Assembly (NCBI GenBank): GCA_949317995.1
Contig: OX439037.1
Span: 20,324,324 to 20,388,323, forward strand
DNA length: 64,000 bases
Reading direction: 5' to 3'
From: Acholoe squamosa
Lineage: Eukaryota > Annelida > Polychaeta > Phyllodocida > Polynoidae
Each line of letters begins with the position of its first letter. The stretch's first letter is position 1. The notes beneath the pieces are model-generated. The model saw nothing but the letters and a program-made list of their open reading frames with translations, was not told the DNA's origin and ran no database searches. Of the stretch, positions 1 through 11,899 are shown one piece after another. A program made the translations under genes and the position numbers.

Positions 1-2140
1 ACGGTGTTGGCTGAGACAGGTGGCTTTGGTGATGCAATATCCTCCAGGGTGGTTTGTAGGTCTTGTGGTCTATCCTCCAGGTGTGGGTCTAGGTACAAGT
101 GGTCTGGTGTACCTGTGATAGGTATATCAGAGGTGGCGCTTGTTATCAGATAGCCTTGGTGGTGGTGTGCCTGTTTGTGAGTAGCCAGGTAAGGTTAAAT
201 CTAGTCCTGGTGCAGATAGGGATACTGGTGTACTGGTGGATGCTCCAGAATTATTGTCTACAATTGTGGAGGAAAATTGTTCAGTACCGGTACTCACAGA
301 TTGTTGTACACGTGGTTGAAGGGCTATGGGTATAACTGGGTCCAATTTGAATGTGTCTGGTGAGGAATTCTCTCTCTGGAAATGGTGTACTGCAGATGCA
401 GGTGGGTTGGGCGCGTCTAGCTCAGGTGATGTAACGGCACGTTCAAAAAGCTGGCTCCTTGGGTGTTGTCTCACTATAACTCATGGCTATAAGAGCTAAT
501 TGTGGTGGGATATTCTGAGGAGTTCTCAACCATCGTGTCAACAAACTGTTACAAGTGGGTGAAGTTCATTTGATCCTCTTTATTGCACAGCTGACATGAG
601 TGTTCATATAGGTGGTAACAATGATACACTCGCCAGTGGCACATTCCAGCTTAAGTCTATCTTTTCATGTCCTCAGATGCATTCTGGTTATATCTTGCAA
701 TGTAATTGATTTAGAGTAATGTGAATGGTTTCTAATGAATCTTGAAGTCTCAGAGAAATTTCCCATTAGCATTAAGATGTCTTCATATGTTATTTCCCCT
801 ACAGTAAGGATGTTCAAAAATGCCTGTCCTCAACTCAAATTTTCACTTTTGAAGCATAATTGTAAAATGATCTCTGAGAGTAGTGTCCCACATACTTGAA
901 TAGCTGAAAGTATTCTCATCTCAAAATGTTGATACATTGTAGGTTTTGAGCCTGTGATAAATGGACACTTTTTTATGAATTTATTTCTAATGTCCTCAGA
1001 TTTCAGTTCATTTCAAAACTTTTAATTTATAAAATGCCTTAAAAATATATCTAAAGACCAATAGTTATTTGTGTTTAGATAGAATAAATATACATAGAGG
1101 GCACTACCAAATGACCTATGACATTTAGACCAGGTAATCATTGTAAGTAATATATGACTCTACAAAGTTGTGAATAAAACATGGATTTTTAAGTGTTTCA
1201 TTTCCGAACAGTGATTAAAGGCATATACAAGTATTCACTTTATCAAAAAATTGTCATGCAACTTTGCTTCAATTATATTGCCCTTGAAAAAAATTATTAG
1301 GGGGTGAAGTGAGGCATTTAGAGAACCTTATTTCAGCTATTTCATAACATTTTCATTTCCGGACGTTTCATTTCCGAACATTTAAATACAGTCAATAAAT
1401 ATCATACTTTTTCTCATGTGAATGCTTCTGTAAAAATTAATATACCACACACAAAAACAGTAGTGGTACCAAATCAAAGCTCATGCATAGGCTCACCTGA
1501 TAAAGATATACATTGTCTGGCCAACTTAATTATTACTCTTCTTATGGACTTGTGAATTCAAGTAGCACATTTCTTCTCGTACGACACACTGTGGGATGCT
1601 TTGCCTTCAAAAATTGACCCCTAAAAGATAGACTTAACATGGAATGTGCCCAGTGCCCAAGCTCTGCTGCTGAGCCTATAGCTCAACCTGTCTTAAGTTC
1701 TGATATGAGGTATAGGTGTGAAGAGATGTAAGGTAGAGATGTTGTCTGGTGCAACATTGGGTGTTGCAATATCAGGCAGAGAGCAGCTCGACACATGGAC
1801 CAATGAGAGACAAGGGCATGTTGTGAAATATGCCCTGGTCCCAAAATAGCATCCACTGGTATGTTGCAATACCTCCAGTGTGGTTGTGGCTGGAGTTGCC
1901 AGTTTGGCTGTTGTAACGTCCATGTTGGGATGGTGCGAGAGCAGCTCACAGGACCCACTGGAGGAGGCTGGGTTTGGTGTTATGCAATCCCCGCCTACTA
2001 TTGAGTAAATAGATAGGAGTAGGTAGTAGGCTTGTGAACAGAGCTTGGGCCTATATGGCGAAGAAATTAATAAAGGTGTAAAATAATGATAATACCCAGA
2101 ATAGTCCATTGACAATAATGTCTAAAAATACAATAAATCA
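1..2140. other. No confident gene; fragmentary Ser/Thr/Pro-rich open stretches on the - strand
   Basis: The - strand from about 474 down to 1 is open in one frame and then another, and reads as Ser/Pro/Thr-rich protein-like text, including a stretch LEDRPQDLQTTLEDIASPKP near the left edge. A loosely similar Thr/Pro-rich text with TTTLEVLQHT occurs on the - strand near 1,870. I see no start, domain or clean splice pattern. It could be the eroded 3' end of a gene or transposon extending past the left edge, or chance. The stretch 500-1,650 is plain AT-rich DNA in which I see nothing. Confidence 0.25.
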
Positions 2141-2260
2141 CAATATGGTGATCATAGATTTTGACCTAGAAGGAATTTTTCATTGGTTTTCAGTTTTGGG
2201 TTTTTGGTGAATATTCCCGAAAATTGGCATAAAAATCTGCAAATTTTTATAATTTGAATG

Positions 2261-2274
2261 GTTGCTATGGCAAC
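2261..2274. promoter_or_regulatory. RFX X-box-like palindrome
   Basis: GTTGCTATGGCAAC is one base from the perfect X-box palindrome GTTGCCATGGCAAC, the site recognised by RFX winged-helix factors in animals. The second repeat copy carries the perfect form at 13,683-13,696. Confidence 0.4.
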
Positions 2275-2443
2275 CAGGAACAGGCATATAGGTTGATTTT
2301 TCATGAAAAATGTTCATTTTACCATCCAAATATGGGCCATTTCTACTGAAAATGGTGCATTTTAAATGAGACCATTGAATCCTGCATCAAAAATTAGCTT
2401 AACATATTTTTATACTTGATTTTAGAGTAATTTTGCCCCTCCA

Positions 2444-2457
2444 ATGCCCCCTGGTGG
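2444..2457 (-). promoter_or_regulatory. CTCF-like core motif (reverse orientation)
   Basis: Read on the - strand this is CCACCAGGGGGCAT. It matches the known CTCF core CCASYAGRKGGCRS at all but the last base. It lies at a matching position in both copies of the dispersed repeat. Binding is inferred from sequence only. Confidence 0.4.
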
Positions 2458-2509
2458 CCAAATGGGGAATTAAAAACCCCCCACAGAGGGGTGAGGGACA
2501 GACTGGTAT

Positions 2510-4180
2510 ATGCTCGATGCTCAGTATTATGTCTTTGCCTGTATTCATCACAATGTGCTGCTCCAAATGTGTAAGATATTTTGGTACTTTTTCTCTAAGG
2601 AATAAAGATTCCTTCTGTTCGCAAAGAAAGATATTGCTAGAAATGTGTTGTTTTCCAATTCAGTTATTTTTGTGAAAACGTTTTGGTACCAGGATACGCT
2701 GGTTCCCAAAGAAATTTGTTTTCCAATTCAGATGTCAGTTGTCACACAGTAGTTTGTAGAAATGGAACATTTGCAATATCTCCTAGACACCCAAAGGTAG
2801 TAAGCAGACCATCTGAGATTGGTCTGACCAGGAAGCAGCGACCATTCAAAGTTATCTATGAGATGAATATTAAAAGCAGTTAGTGTGTGAGGCTCCTGGT
2901 CCAGACTACTACAAAGTTTCTAAGTGAAAAAATTCTTGGCAGGAACATCCTCAGAATACAGTATTATGAAAAGCTTCAAAGAGATTTGTCATATACCAAC
3001 GCAGTCTTGCTATCCATCAAACCAGTGCCCGAAGCCTCGAGTCTTTTCTCTTTGTGGTAAAATCTCATTCCAGTCCAACGAAGAATAGGTTGGGTAAGGT
3101 CAAAGCCTGAAGCCTAATAACAATAGATACTCATTATGGCAGAGGAGAATAGTCTAACAGGTTTGACCTGTGGCAAGGGTTTATGAGCTTGGACCTCAAT
3201 ATACCAGGGTCAATTAATGGGTGTGGTTGCTCTCATAGATCACATTTTAAAGGCGTGAATCATTTGTTGGTAGGTAAAATGACACAATACTATGTTATAC
3301 TGGGCAGAGATATGGTACATTCTTCTGAATGTATGGGGAAGATGTTTACATATTGGTCAGTGTATATGATGAGATCCAGTTGTGAGAAAAAGGCACTAGT
3401 GCAGGAGCCTTTCAGCCTCTAGTACATACATAGACGTACATAAATAGACATTTATACCTATCATACTTGTTAGGTTCAGCATTCATGGAATGAGTATTGA
3501 GCCAATGGTACCTTCTCAATTGGACAAAAGATGTGGGATCAATGCTTACATTTAGTTGATCAACACATTTTTTATATTGATTCAATTTTCACATCCAGAA
3601 CTTGATTAAATGTGAAGGGATACCTCTGTAGTGGCTGGACTAATGTACATGTACTTTTCACCAGAACTTATCAGACCATTATAGCTATTCCAAGAGAAGG
3701 AATATATATATATGCATGTATAATATATGCATATATAATTATTGGATATCCTAATCAGATACTTGTTGACTTGGCCATTATCACTACTTGTTCCAATAAC
3801 CCATAGAGCAGATAAATTGTTTCTAAGTTTTAGCTTGGTCTGCTAAACCTTTACTCAGCAAGAAGCGGTATAACAAAGTAGAGTAACAGGAGGTCGTTAC
3901 ACAAAAAACGATTTTACGTTACGTTATTTCTCCCCAAATCAGCGAACATAGTTAAGACTTCTATTGCGGTGTGTTACACAATAGGTTCTGCCTTTTTCCT
4001 GCGAGAGTCTTTGGTGATACGAAAGTTTATTTTCAATTGTGACAAGGATTATGTCGCACAGCGAGAAAAGAGCCCTGGAAACCTGCATAACTTGACCCAT
4101 GCAGTTCCGTCACAACGTCACTTCCGGGAAAGAGGTGGCAACTGTTTTGGTTCCAGCGGGGATAGAGCACCTGCCCTCAA
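2510..4180. other. No gene seen
   Basis: AT-rich DNA with only short chance open frames. A small 'atatatgcatgtataatatatgcatatata' type low-complexity patch lies near 3,700-3,740. I see nothing else to support. Confidence 0.6.
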
Positions 4181-4185
4181 AGAAC

Positions 4186-7100
4186 ATGGCCTTCTTCTCT
4201 GCAGAAGTAAGTAAAACATTCAAATTAAAGCCTATAAAGATCAAAAAAATGTGCCGATCCTTTTCATGTGTCACAGAAGAGGTGTCATTCCCCTGTCCTG
4301 GCGTTTCCCCGTTTTTTTTTTTGTGTGCAGGATGAGCGATAAAAGAGAAGAAGCCTTCTGACACAATTTTTTTACGCTCTCTGTCTGTCCTCATTGTTTC
4401 TTAAGTAAAAATGGCCCTTTTTTTCGTTTCAGAACACCAGAGGGTATTCTCACTCTAGCAGTAGTGAAGACGACGGGTATGGGGATGAGGGACAGGAACT
4501 TCATGAGGACGGACACAGGTCTTTCGACCTACCAGACATTTTTAATCCTTCCACTTCCCATGGACGAAAGTTAGAAGAAGAAAAGGAGTATGAAGTCGAA
4601 GTTTCTAGTGAGGTGTCAGAGAAGGAAGAGCCTCCCCCTAAGTGAGCTACTGGTTCTTCAAAGTAAAAAGTCCCCATTAAGTCCCTAGGGAAGGTAACTG
4701 TGAGAGGCACACAAAGGTGCCATGAAGTGTTCTGGACAGACTGAGAAAACAGGGCTTTAATGAACACTGCCCTCAACCAAAAGGCTTTCCTGCAAGCCAG
4801 AGGTACAGACGGATTGGCAAGGCGCAAGGAAGGATGGGACACAGTCCTCGGTAAGTAACCTGCTGACATGCCCTCCCTTTTTGACTATTAAAGTTATTAA
4901 GGGAAACAATCTCTACTGTCGACTTGAACTCAAGTACAGTCGAGTATATCATAGTAAAAGTAAGACACCGTTTTTTTTCCAATGCAGATAAACTTTCCTT
5001 TTGTTCTCTTTGTGTGTGTTATAAGTAAAGAGGTCCCTATGATAAAATGATCTTTTAGTTAAATACATGGCTTATTTATTCTGTCAAAGGGCCTTACTGA
5101 TTTTAACTTTTTTCTTTTAGTCACTGTGAACAGCATACAGAATGCGGATAGAGATTTACTGAAGACACAGCACGATCTAAATGAATTCTTCTGGAAGCTG
5201 AAGACGAAGGTAAGTTTAATTGTAAAATGACTATGAGTCTTAAGCAATCAAGACAGCCTTTAAAGTCAAAGGAAAAAGAAAATATATATATATAACAAAG
5301 TGACTCTCTCAAGGTACATGGAAAGCTGTAATACAACAAAACTCATGCTCGTCTTACCACGAGTTTCTTTCTGAAAACCAAGTTGTCTACTTTTGTGTCA
5401 AAGACAAAGAAGAGACTATTTTATATCTGAATAAGTATAGAAAGAGGATGAATTTATTTGACAGAATGAGAATTTGCTGGACGACATAGACGCGGGCTAT
5501 GCAGTTGAAGGTTGTTCTCTCACAGAGGTAATATGCCTGAAATATAAAGGCGTGGAGAGAATTGCAGGTGAGAATGACCAAACATTCTTTTTGTTGAAGA
5601 TGTATTTGTCCTCCTAAAAAATTAACCTATCCTTGAGGAATATTCCCTCCTCCAGACATAACTTCAGTCCCAGTGTTTTTAATTTAGTCCAAACCAGCCT
5701 TTGACCTTGTTGTCAGTTCAGACACATAAAGATAAAATAATTTTCATCCTAGAGCTTCATGATAGAGCTTCAGTTCAAAGAAAATAAATCCCTCCTTTAT
5801 CTGTCACAAAGAGAAAGTGCCATGAACACTTTAAAAAAATTATCTCCTTTTTCTTCTTGTAGGTCGTCCAGGTGAGGTCATTCACTACACATATGCCATA
5901 GAGGAAGAAAAGAAGAGACGTAAGAATCAGAGGCAGAAGGGCAGAAGGGTAGAAGGGCAGAAGTTACCCAAATCACCCAGGGCAAAAAAAAAAACGAAAC
6001 CAACTCCCACCAAGCCAAAAACAGTTGTCAAGAAAGAGGCTTCTCTGGCTGCAGGTAAGGGAGCTTCTAAGCCTGCATCCGTTAAAAGTTCAAAGAATTC
6101 TGCTTCCGAAAGTTCTCTTTTTGTCAAATCCCAAATGAAGGCTCCGTTAAAAAATCTGGGAGGCGGGCGGTTAGAAACGCTCCATTTGTTGACATGTACC
6201 GAAACAAAGAGAAAAGTGAATGTGACGAAATGGAGGTAGACATTATTGAAAATGACGACGTAGTAGACTTAACTGGCATCAGTGAATCTGTGAGTCCTCC
6301 TGTCACTTCCACCCCTGAAGGAGTTTCCCCTAAGGAGGGCGTCAGACGCAGACCAAGGATAGCCCAACGAGAGTCAGGGGGAAAATCGACAGTAAGAAGC
6401 TGTCAGGGGAAGTAAGCTGTAAAGACAAGCTTAAAAGAGAACAAATGGACGAACGTCTGGCTAAAGTGGAGTCTTTTGTAGTAACTATTGGAATCAAACA
6501 GAAGGAAACATGAAGACAGGACCCTGAATCTAGTGGAGAGGTTTACTAAGTAATAGAAAGTCTGTCCTCTCAGAGGAAGAACATTATAGACAATCAGGCG
6601 ACATGCAGTTGCAATGTTGCGCAACTGATAAAAGTGGTTGGTAAGCTGATCTATGTAACCAAGGGGGAAAAGCGTTATTCAAATGCACTAACACAGACTG
6701 CAGATCTGCCTCACCTAGACACCCAGACCCTAGCTGTAAAACAGGATACCTTGTTGGGGCAGTTCAAAATTGTCACTGTAGACCCAAAGTCCACTTCGAG
6801 CGACAACTTGCTGCATGTTACTGAACAAGGGACTCTTGTCATGGGTTCTTCCCCCTTCTCGGGTGCACATCTTGCTATCTTTAAACCTCCCACTGGCAAC
6901 GGAGCTCCACTTGTCCCTGGGTCATCTGCAGAATCTGGGTCTGTCTCAGTCTCCAACTGGCAATGAGGGTACACTTGTCCAGGGGTCATGTGCAGATCCT
7001 GGGTCTACAGCCACTCTGTCTCAGCCTCCAACTTGCAACGAGGGTACATTTGTCCAGGGGTCATTTGCAGAGCCTGGGTCAACAGCCACTCTGTCTCAGT

Positions 7101-8009
7101 CTCCCACTGGCAATGAAGGAAATCTCCTGGGGGTGTCTACACATATGAGTTCTACAGCAATACTCTGTCAGGCTCCCTATGCTACTCAAGGAACATTCAT
7201 TCAGCCACATGTGGAGACTACATTGACACTCTGTCAGCCTCAAACTGGTTATGAAGCTGTGGCTAGTACATCAAGAGTCATCCAAGAGCAAAGTACATAT
7301 CAACCTGGTGCACACATGCCTTACTGTAACACTTTGGAACCTGCTAATGCTCACCTGCCCCATGCAAACACACCAGACCCTGCACCAGACCCCGTTACTG
7401 CCTTACAGGAGGCAAGCAAGTGTGAATCTCATTTGAACACAAAACCCGCACCTGAAATGCGAGACCAATATTTTCGGTCTTACAAAATTATCGCTCCCCT
7501 CTCCTGTTTCTAGAGCACTTTAGCTGAAGAACATCCTGTTGAGCCCAGTGACCAGAGAAAAGAGAAGCCATCCGTTTTAGAACCATTTTCTCATGATGAT
7601 TCTATGATAGATGTTACAAGTGAAGTCCCCGAAGGGACTTTTGGACTGAATTTTGTTTGTTTCGACCTGTGCCGTAACTAGAGCAAGGCCACCACCAAAG
7701 GCCGGTGCATCCAAGCGAACCTACATAGATGTTAGCAAAGGGGGAATTTTACTCAGAATTAAAGAACTGCCTCAGGTGAGAGTTAAGACAGAGGGTAGGA
7801 GTGACGAAGAAGTCATGGAAGCTGCTTCTACTCTGGGTAGAATGTACTTAGTGACAGACTCAAACAACACACCACAGGATAAGGAAAGTTCAAAAGGAGA
7901 AGAGACTAGTGATGACACGAGACAGGGTCCAACTACTTGCAAGAGGACGGGAGCAGACGGTGGTAGAAATGCTCCTAAGAAAGCTAAGCAGGGAGTGAAG
8001 CGTAAATGA
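4186..8009 (+). pseudogene. Multi-exon charged nuclear-type protein, decayed; probable partner gene of an old Harbinger element
   Basis: Six exon boundaries keep one frame: exons 4186-4206, 4433-4641, 4801-4850, 5121-5209, 5465-5567 and 5863-6054, with GT donors, AG acceptors and matching phases. A possible seventh exon starts at 6141. The first exon begins MAFFSAE. Exon 2 is Ser/Asp/Glu-rich, exons 4-5 give a charged, probably helical stretch (LLKTQHDLNEFFWKLKTK), and exon 6 is very basic (EEEKKRRKNQRQKGRR). Further on are an acidic segment (DEMEVDIIENDDVVDLTG), a region of 25-residue repeats and a basic tail ending KKAKQGVKRK at 8009, a likely nuclear localisation signal. After about 6,390 the reading frame changes several times without good splice sites, so I call it broken. 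I recognise no enzyme domain. It could instead be an eroded host gene. Confidence 0.5.
6885..7120 (+). repeat. Coding tandem repeat, 75-bp (25-residue) unit
   Basis: Three 75-bp steps are visible between 'ccaactggcaatgag' (6952), 'ccaacttgcaacgag' (7027) and 'cccactggcaatgaa' (about 7102). The translated unit resembles GNEGTLVQGSCADPGSTATL. A shorter unit upstream (starting about 6888) is out of step with the others, which shifts the reading frame. The repeats lie within the decayed + strand gene. Confidence 0.8.
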
Positions 8010-8811
8010 AATGACTCTTATCCCTGATATTCTAACATGGTCATGTGAAGTTAACTTAGTTACAAGTTCTACTTGATGTCTAAGGTCAAGTTAGTTCCCA
8101 CAAGGGTCAACAGTGTTTCCCGTGTAGCGAATATGTCATTGAAGTTATTTTTTTTCCACAGACTGACTCAAGTCAGAGTTTGATTTTTTAGGGTGAACAA
8201 AAGACAGAGCCCTGTCTATTTTACTTCAGAGTAATCATGTTATCCAAGAGTTACAACCAACAGAGAGAAAAGTGTTGTCTCATATTCCAGGGTCAACAAA
8301 AGAAAAAAAAACACTTTAGTTTATGACTTATTATGTTAAACAAGACTTTCAACCAAAAGAGATTAAAGTTTCGTCAAAGATATACAACTACAACGAAAAA
8401 ACAGACATTGATTGTGTTATGTAGATTTAAGTCATTAAGAGAAAATGGTTTAACTTCCCTCTTCTTGCTAGTATTTCTGCTTTTTACCTCACAAAACTAG
8501 TACTTTCTGAAAGAAGACTTTGAGATTTTTATTGTATGAGACTATTACTTCATTGTTTCAGTCAAAGCTTGGACTACTTAATAAACTAAATATATGACAA
8601 TTGTTTCCCTGTCCTTTCCTTGATATAATATAATAATCATTGTTTTCATTGCGACTTCATGGCAGGGGGGAGGGGGGTAAACCAATGAAAAAGAAGGTGG
8701 GGCACCAGAAAAGTTGTCACAACGACTAAATTATTTTCTCGTTGTGTTACCGGTTTAAGAAAAAACTATGTTCTAAAGAGGAATTTAATATGACTATTTC
8801 TTTTTTTAGGA
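8010..8811. other. No gene seen
   Basis: AT-rich spacer between the two + strand coding clusters. There is no open frame of note. An 'aataaacta' type signal near 8,580 could end transcription of the upstream gene. Confidence 0.4.
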
Positions 8812-10019
8812 TGCCAAGGTCATGCCTGTTGCACACAAAAAGAAAAGGCAGCTTCTTTTAAGGAGCAAGGATGACAAATCGGTGGACTCGGAAGCCTCAA
8901 CTGTGGTTTATTTTCCACCTACAGCAGGTGACACTTTAAATGACACTAACAACTTCCCTGCCTCCCCGGCCTGAAGCTCAGCTAATAGATAGAAATTCTA
9001 ATGCAAGTTCTTCTGAATGTGAGGGAGAGGACCTACCTTTGATGGAAGACATGCCAGTGAACAAAGACAGATGGTGGAAGAAAGAAGTGGACGCTCTGAT
9101 GGATGCAGTGACCATGAACCTCGGAGCTATCAAATTCCACTTCTCAGGGACTCAGTCTGGAAGGGAAGTGCACCACCAGGCATTGAGAGATGTGGCATGT
9201 CAGTGTATTAAATACTTACATATAGATATGCAGATATCCATTTCTTTAAATGATTTTTTTTCGGAAAAAGAAGAGGACATACACACCGTTTTAATTATAA
9301 CTATGATATTTTCTGACTTTTTTTAACAGTGTATGTTAACATGGAGGCGAAGACACACCGTACGGTGCGACAATGCAGACACAAGACGTCGTACTTCACT
9401 CAAAAACAGAAGAAAATTGTGAGAGAGAATGAGAATAAGAAAAGTCTTAATTTTTATTATGTTTCTTGGGTATTTGTTCCTCAGCGTCATAGAGTAGGAA
9501 ACTGCAGGTCTTTGACTTGGTTCATTTCTTTTCTCAGTACAACACACTATGACATGAAATCTAAAAGACTGGAAGTGGACCTCCACCCAAGAAGATGCAG
9601 ATGTCAGGAGTACAGGCTAAAGCACTAGATTTCCTGAGGGAGGAGGTGGTCAGGGGTGAGTTTCTGTACTGCAGAGTGGACATATTTTCAAAAAAAATAA
9701 TTAAATTTTCCCTTTCATTTTTTAAAATTTTATTCAGGCTCATATTTGTGGGGGTTTCTTCTCTTCTTTTGCAGGCATACCTAGAGTAACAGCCATGGAA
9801 CTGAACCCTTCACAAACTAGAGCAGAACCTACCATGAAGGAGGAAGATATATGGAAGCCTGGTACAAGTGACTTCAGGAAAGTTAAAGAGAATATGAAGG
9901 AGGGAAGGAACGAGGAAGATCAAAGGTGGCATAATATAGTCAAAGAGACTTCAAGGAAGAAAGAGGAAGAAATGAAAACACAGTCCAAGGAACAAAGAAA
10001 GTCAGAGAAACCACATTGA
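8812..10019 (+). pseudogene. Myb/SANT-like DNA-binding protein gene of a Harbinger-type element (probably decayed)
   Basis: The acceptor 'ttttttag' at 8811 opens a basic stretch (DAKVMPVAHKKKRQLLLR). From 8940 a second frame leads to DRWWKKEVDALMDAVTMN and REVHHQALRDVA. A likely donor lies near 9,194. After the acceptor at about 9,329 the next exon reads YVNMEAKTHRTVRQCRHK. Together this follows the pattern of the Myb/SANT-like domain found in partner proteins of Harbinger and other transposons: Trp-rich first helix, 'W..ia' middle helix, 'RTv.qc..K' recognition helix. Later exons at about 9,588-9,656 and 9,776-10,019 give FLREEVVRG and a Lys/Glu-rich, probably coiled-coil, tail ending at 10,019. 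The frame change near 8,940 and weak splice choices suggest decay. It runs toward the - strand transposase remnant at 10.6-11.7 kb. Confidence 0.55.
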
Positions 10020-10029
10020 TTAAGTGCAC

Positions 10030-10600
10030 AAGAAAATAATTTACAGCTCTGTGTCAGGAGAAGGCAAAAAGAAAATCAGAAAGGGCAAGGATAAGAGAAG
10101 CAAGGTTAGCAGCTAAGGAAGGAAAATAGTTCAAGCCATATAACATTTATGTGGTAATTGATAACCCAAAAATGGACAAAGACTTTATGCACTATGTTGG
10201 ATATCAAGAGAAAGATTTTATTTATTTCAAATATAATGATACACCTATTTTTGCTTTAGGTGAAACAAAGAGAAGGAGAAGTCTTTTATCAAAGCTGCTC
10301 TTGTGAAATGTAAAACTTCTAGACAACTAAGTAGAAACAAAGGCTATGAATAAATAGATTTACTCCAAGGTGCTTTTTTTTTCTGTACATGTATTATCTC
10401 TCTTGTATCTGTAGTTAAGAATGACTTTAAAATGTTTACATATGCGTCATTAAAGCCTGAGGTTATCTTGCACAGACATCAATACAAGCCTATTGGATAT
10501 AAATATAAGCCTATGAATATGCTTTTATCTCAGAGATACTTTTAATTAGCTTCTCTGTACATGCTATGTGGTCTGATATTTGAGATAAATAGAGTTAACT
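10030..10600. other. Spacer between convergent genes
   Basis: AT-rich, with several ATAAA-type strings (for example near 10,350) and no usable open frame. It separates the 3' ends of the + strand Myb-like gene and the - strand transposase remnant. Confidence 0.5.
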
Positions 10601-10606
10601 TATTTA

Positions 10607-11640
10607 TCACCGTAAGTTGGATTCAAAACCCATTTTTTCACAAAAGGTTATTTCAGGATTTACATTAGAAAAACTCTTGCTGCGTCCTCTAGGTGGGCCG
10701 AGCCAAGGGAACTCGGAGGGGTCTGTAAGGGTCATCTTGGCATCTACTATTCGGATCCCATGGTCAATGTCAACATTGCTGAGACAGGCACAGCTGTAGA
10801 TGATTCTGGCTGCTGTCTGTGGCTTGTAGCGTATGTAGCCTGCAGATGAGTCTAGGACCCTCAAAAAAAAACTTTTGTCATTTCGGGAGAGCTACATAAA
10901 CTGAGACCAGGAATTCAAAATGGTTACTTTGAATATAGGTAAGGTATAATAAAATTAAAACCAGACGATAAACCCTTACATAATGGACCAAATCTTAAAT
11001 AATAAAAGAATGTTATGAATAAAATAAAGGAAACCATGATCACCTCCAACGCTGCTTCAGGATCCCTATTGCTTGTTCTATGCGTACTTGGCTCTTGCGA
11101 TGCCATATGTTGTAACTTCTGATCTTGGGAGACGTCTCGTCCTTGTAAGGTGTGAAAAGGTTTCGCCTTACTTTGAAAAGGAAAAGGGGATAACATGTAG
11201 ATGCACCTAGATAGGGAAAGAAAGGAACAGAGGGGGAAAAAACTTATTTTGTACCATAGGAAGATGGGTATGGATTCTTAGAAGACAGGGGTATGCTTGT
11301 CAACCAAAGAGCTCACAATGATTATACACAATATGACATTAAATTATGCTTGTTTCACAACAAGGAGGGAAAAACGTTCTTACCCTGCGTCTCCTAATAG
11401 GACAAAGTCCTCTCACACCTCTGACTCGATCTCATCTTCAACAGGGCAGGAGCTTAGGGCATACGCTCCCTTTGAATTTGCTTTACAGCTTGTACTCTGC
11501 CACCAGTTTTCTGACAATGTCTTTGGAGAGGCGGTATTTGGCAGCAAACTCTTTGTCATCAAAAACAGTGAAAGGCGAGTCCCTTTACGGCACTTTCTTG
11601 TCTTCCTTCCCAATCTGTCTGGGGGGTGGCATCTTCAAAA
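10607..11640 (-). pseudogene. HARBI1-like PIF/Harbinger transposase, internally deleted remnant
   Basis: Three blocks on the - strand match the order of a HARBI1-like transposase. Near 11,610-11,480 is an N-terminal block (FDDKEFAAKYRLSKDIVRKL), preceded by MPPPRQIGKEDKKVP and an in-frame stop. Near 11,420-11,375 is a FVLLGDAG motif directly followed by a GTAAGA donor. From about 11,210 to 11,040 comes YPLF..RRNLFTPYKDE and then RKSQVRIEQAIGILKQRWR, the conserved 'vE.afG.lK.RWr' block. The exon at 10,870-10,607 gives PQTAARIIYSCACLSNVDID, the C-terminal 'aarii.ac..LhN' block. The centre that should carry the first two catalytic aspartates is missing: only about 80 bp separate the N-terminal block from the third motif. 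Several stops are visible. It is certainly non-functional. Confidence 0.7.
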
Positions 11641-11899
11641 CTATGACTTTGCCTCACTTTCTGTCTCTTTCTTCACACTGGTTTCTGTGTCTTTTATCAC
11701 TCTACGACACAACCCATAGGTATCAATAGTAAAGAACCAAAAGGCAGAAGGTCCAAAGAAACTGCCTTTTTTTTCTCATGTGTCGGCACAAAGTTACACA
11801 CAATGACTTTTGACAGTGAGAAAACAATTGTATAACAGTTTTTATTCTCATTATGCAGAGACGGAGAAAAAAACATAGCAAGGAACCTCCAGTGGGTTG

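Larger units (their letters stand above)
2150..2505 (-). repeat. Dispersed repeat, copy 1, with CTCF-like core and X-box
   Basis: This segment is an inverted copy of 13,440-13,795. Both contain, in the same order, a 'cccctcc..ggggg' end, the text 'aattccccatttggcca', a CTCF-like core and a run near 'gccatatttggatgg'. They also share a GTTGC(T/C)ATGGCAAC palindrome and 'aaaatctgcaaatttttat'. Divergence is moderate, so the copies are not recent. I saw no open frame, tRNA promoter or clear terminal inverted repeat, so the class (SINE or MITE) is unresolved. Confidence 0.75.
4186..11720. mobile_element. Candidate old PIF/Harbinger cassette (partner genes + strand, transposase - strand)
   Basis: The three gene remnants in this interval converge tail to tail, with the + strand DNA-binding partner facing the - strand transposase. 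That is the organisation known for many Harbinger elements and seen intact at 56.4-63.0 kb here. The protein sequences differ clearly from that element, so this is another lineage. I could not find terminal inverted repeats near 3.9-4.1 or 11.9-12.1 kb, so the outer limits are those of the coding remnants only. Confidence 0.5.

Noticed and set aside
127-474. 115-codon - strand frame as a gene
   Set aside because: Ser/Pro-rich low-complexity text with no domain; the adjacent frame is equally protein-like and there is no start or splice context.
1683-2115. 140-codon - strand frame as a gene
   Set aside because: Overlapped by another frame of similar quality, no recognisable motif, and AT-rich start.
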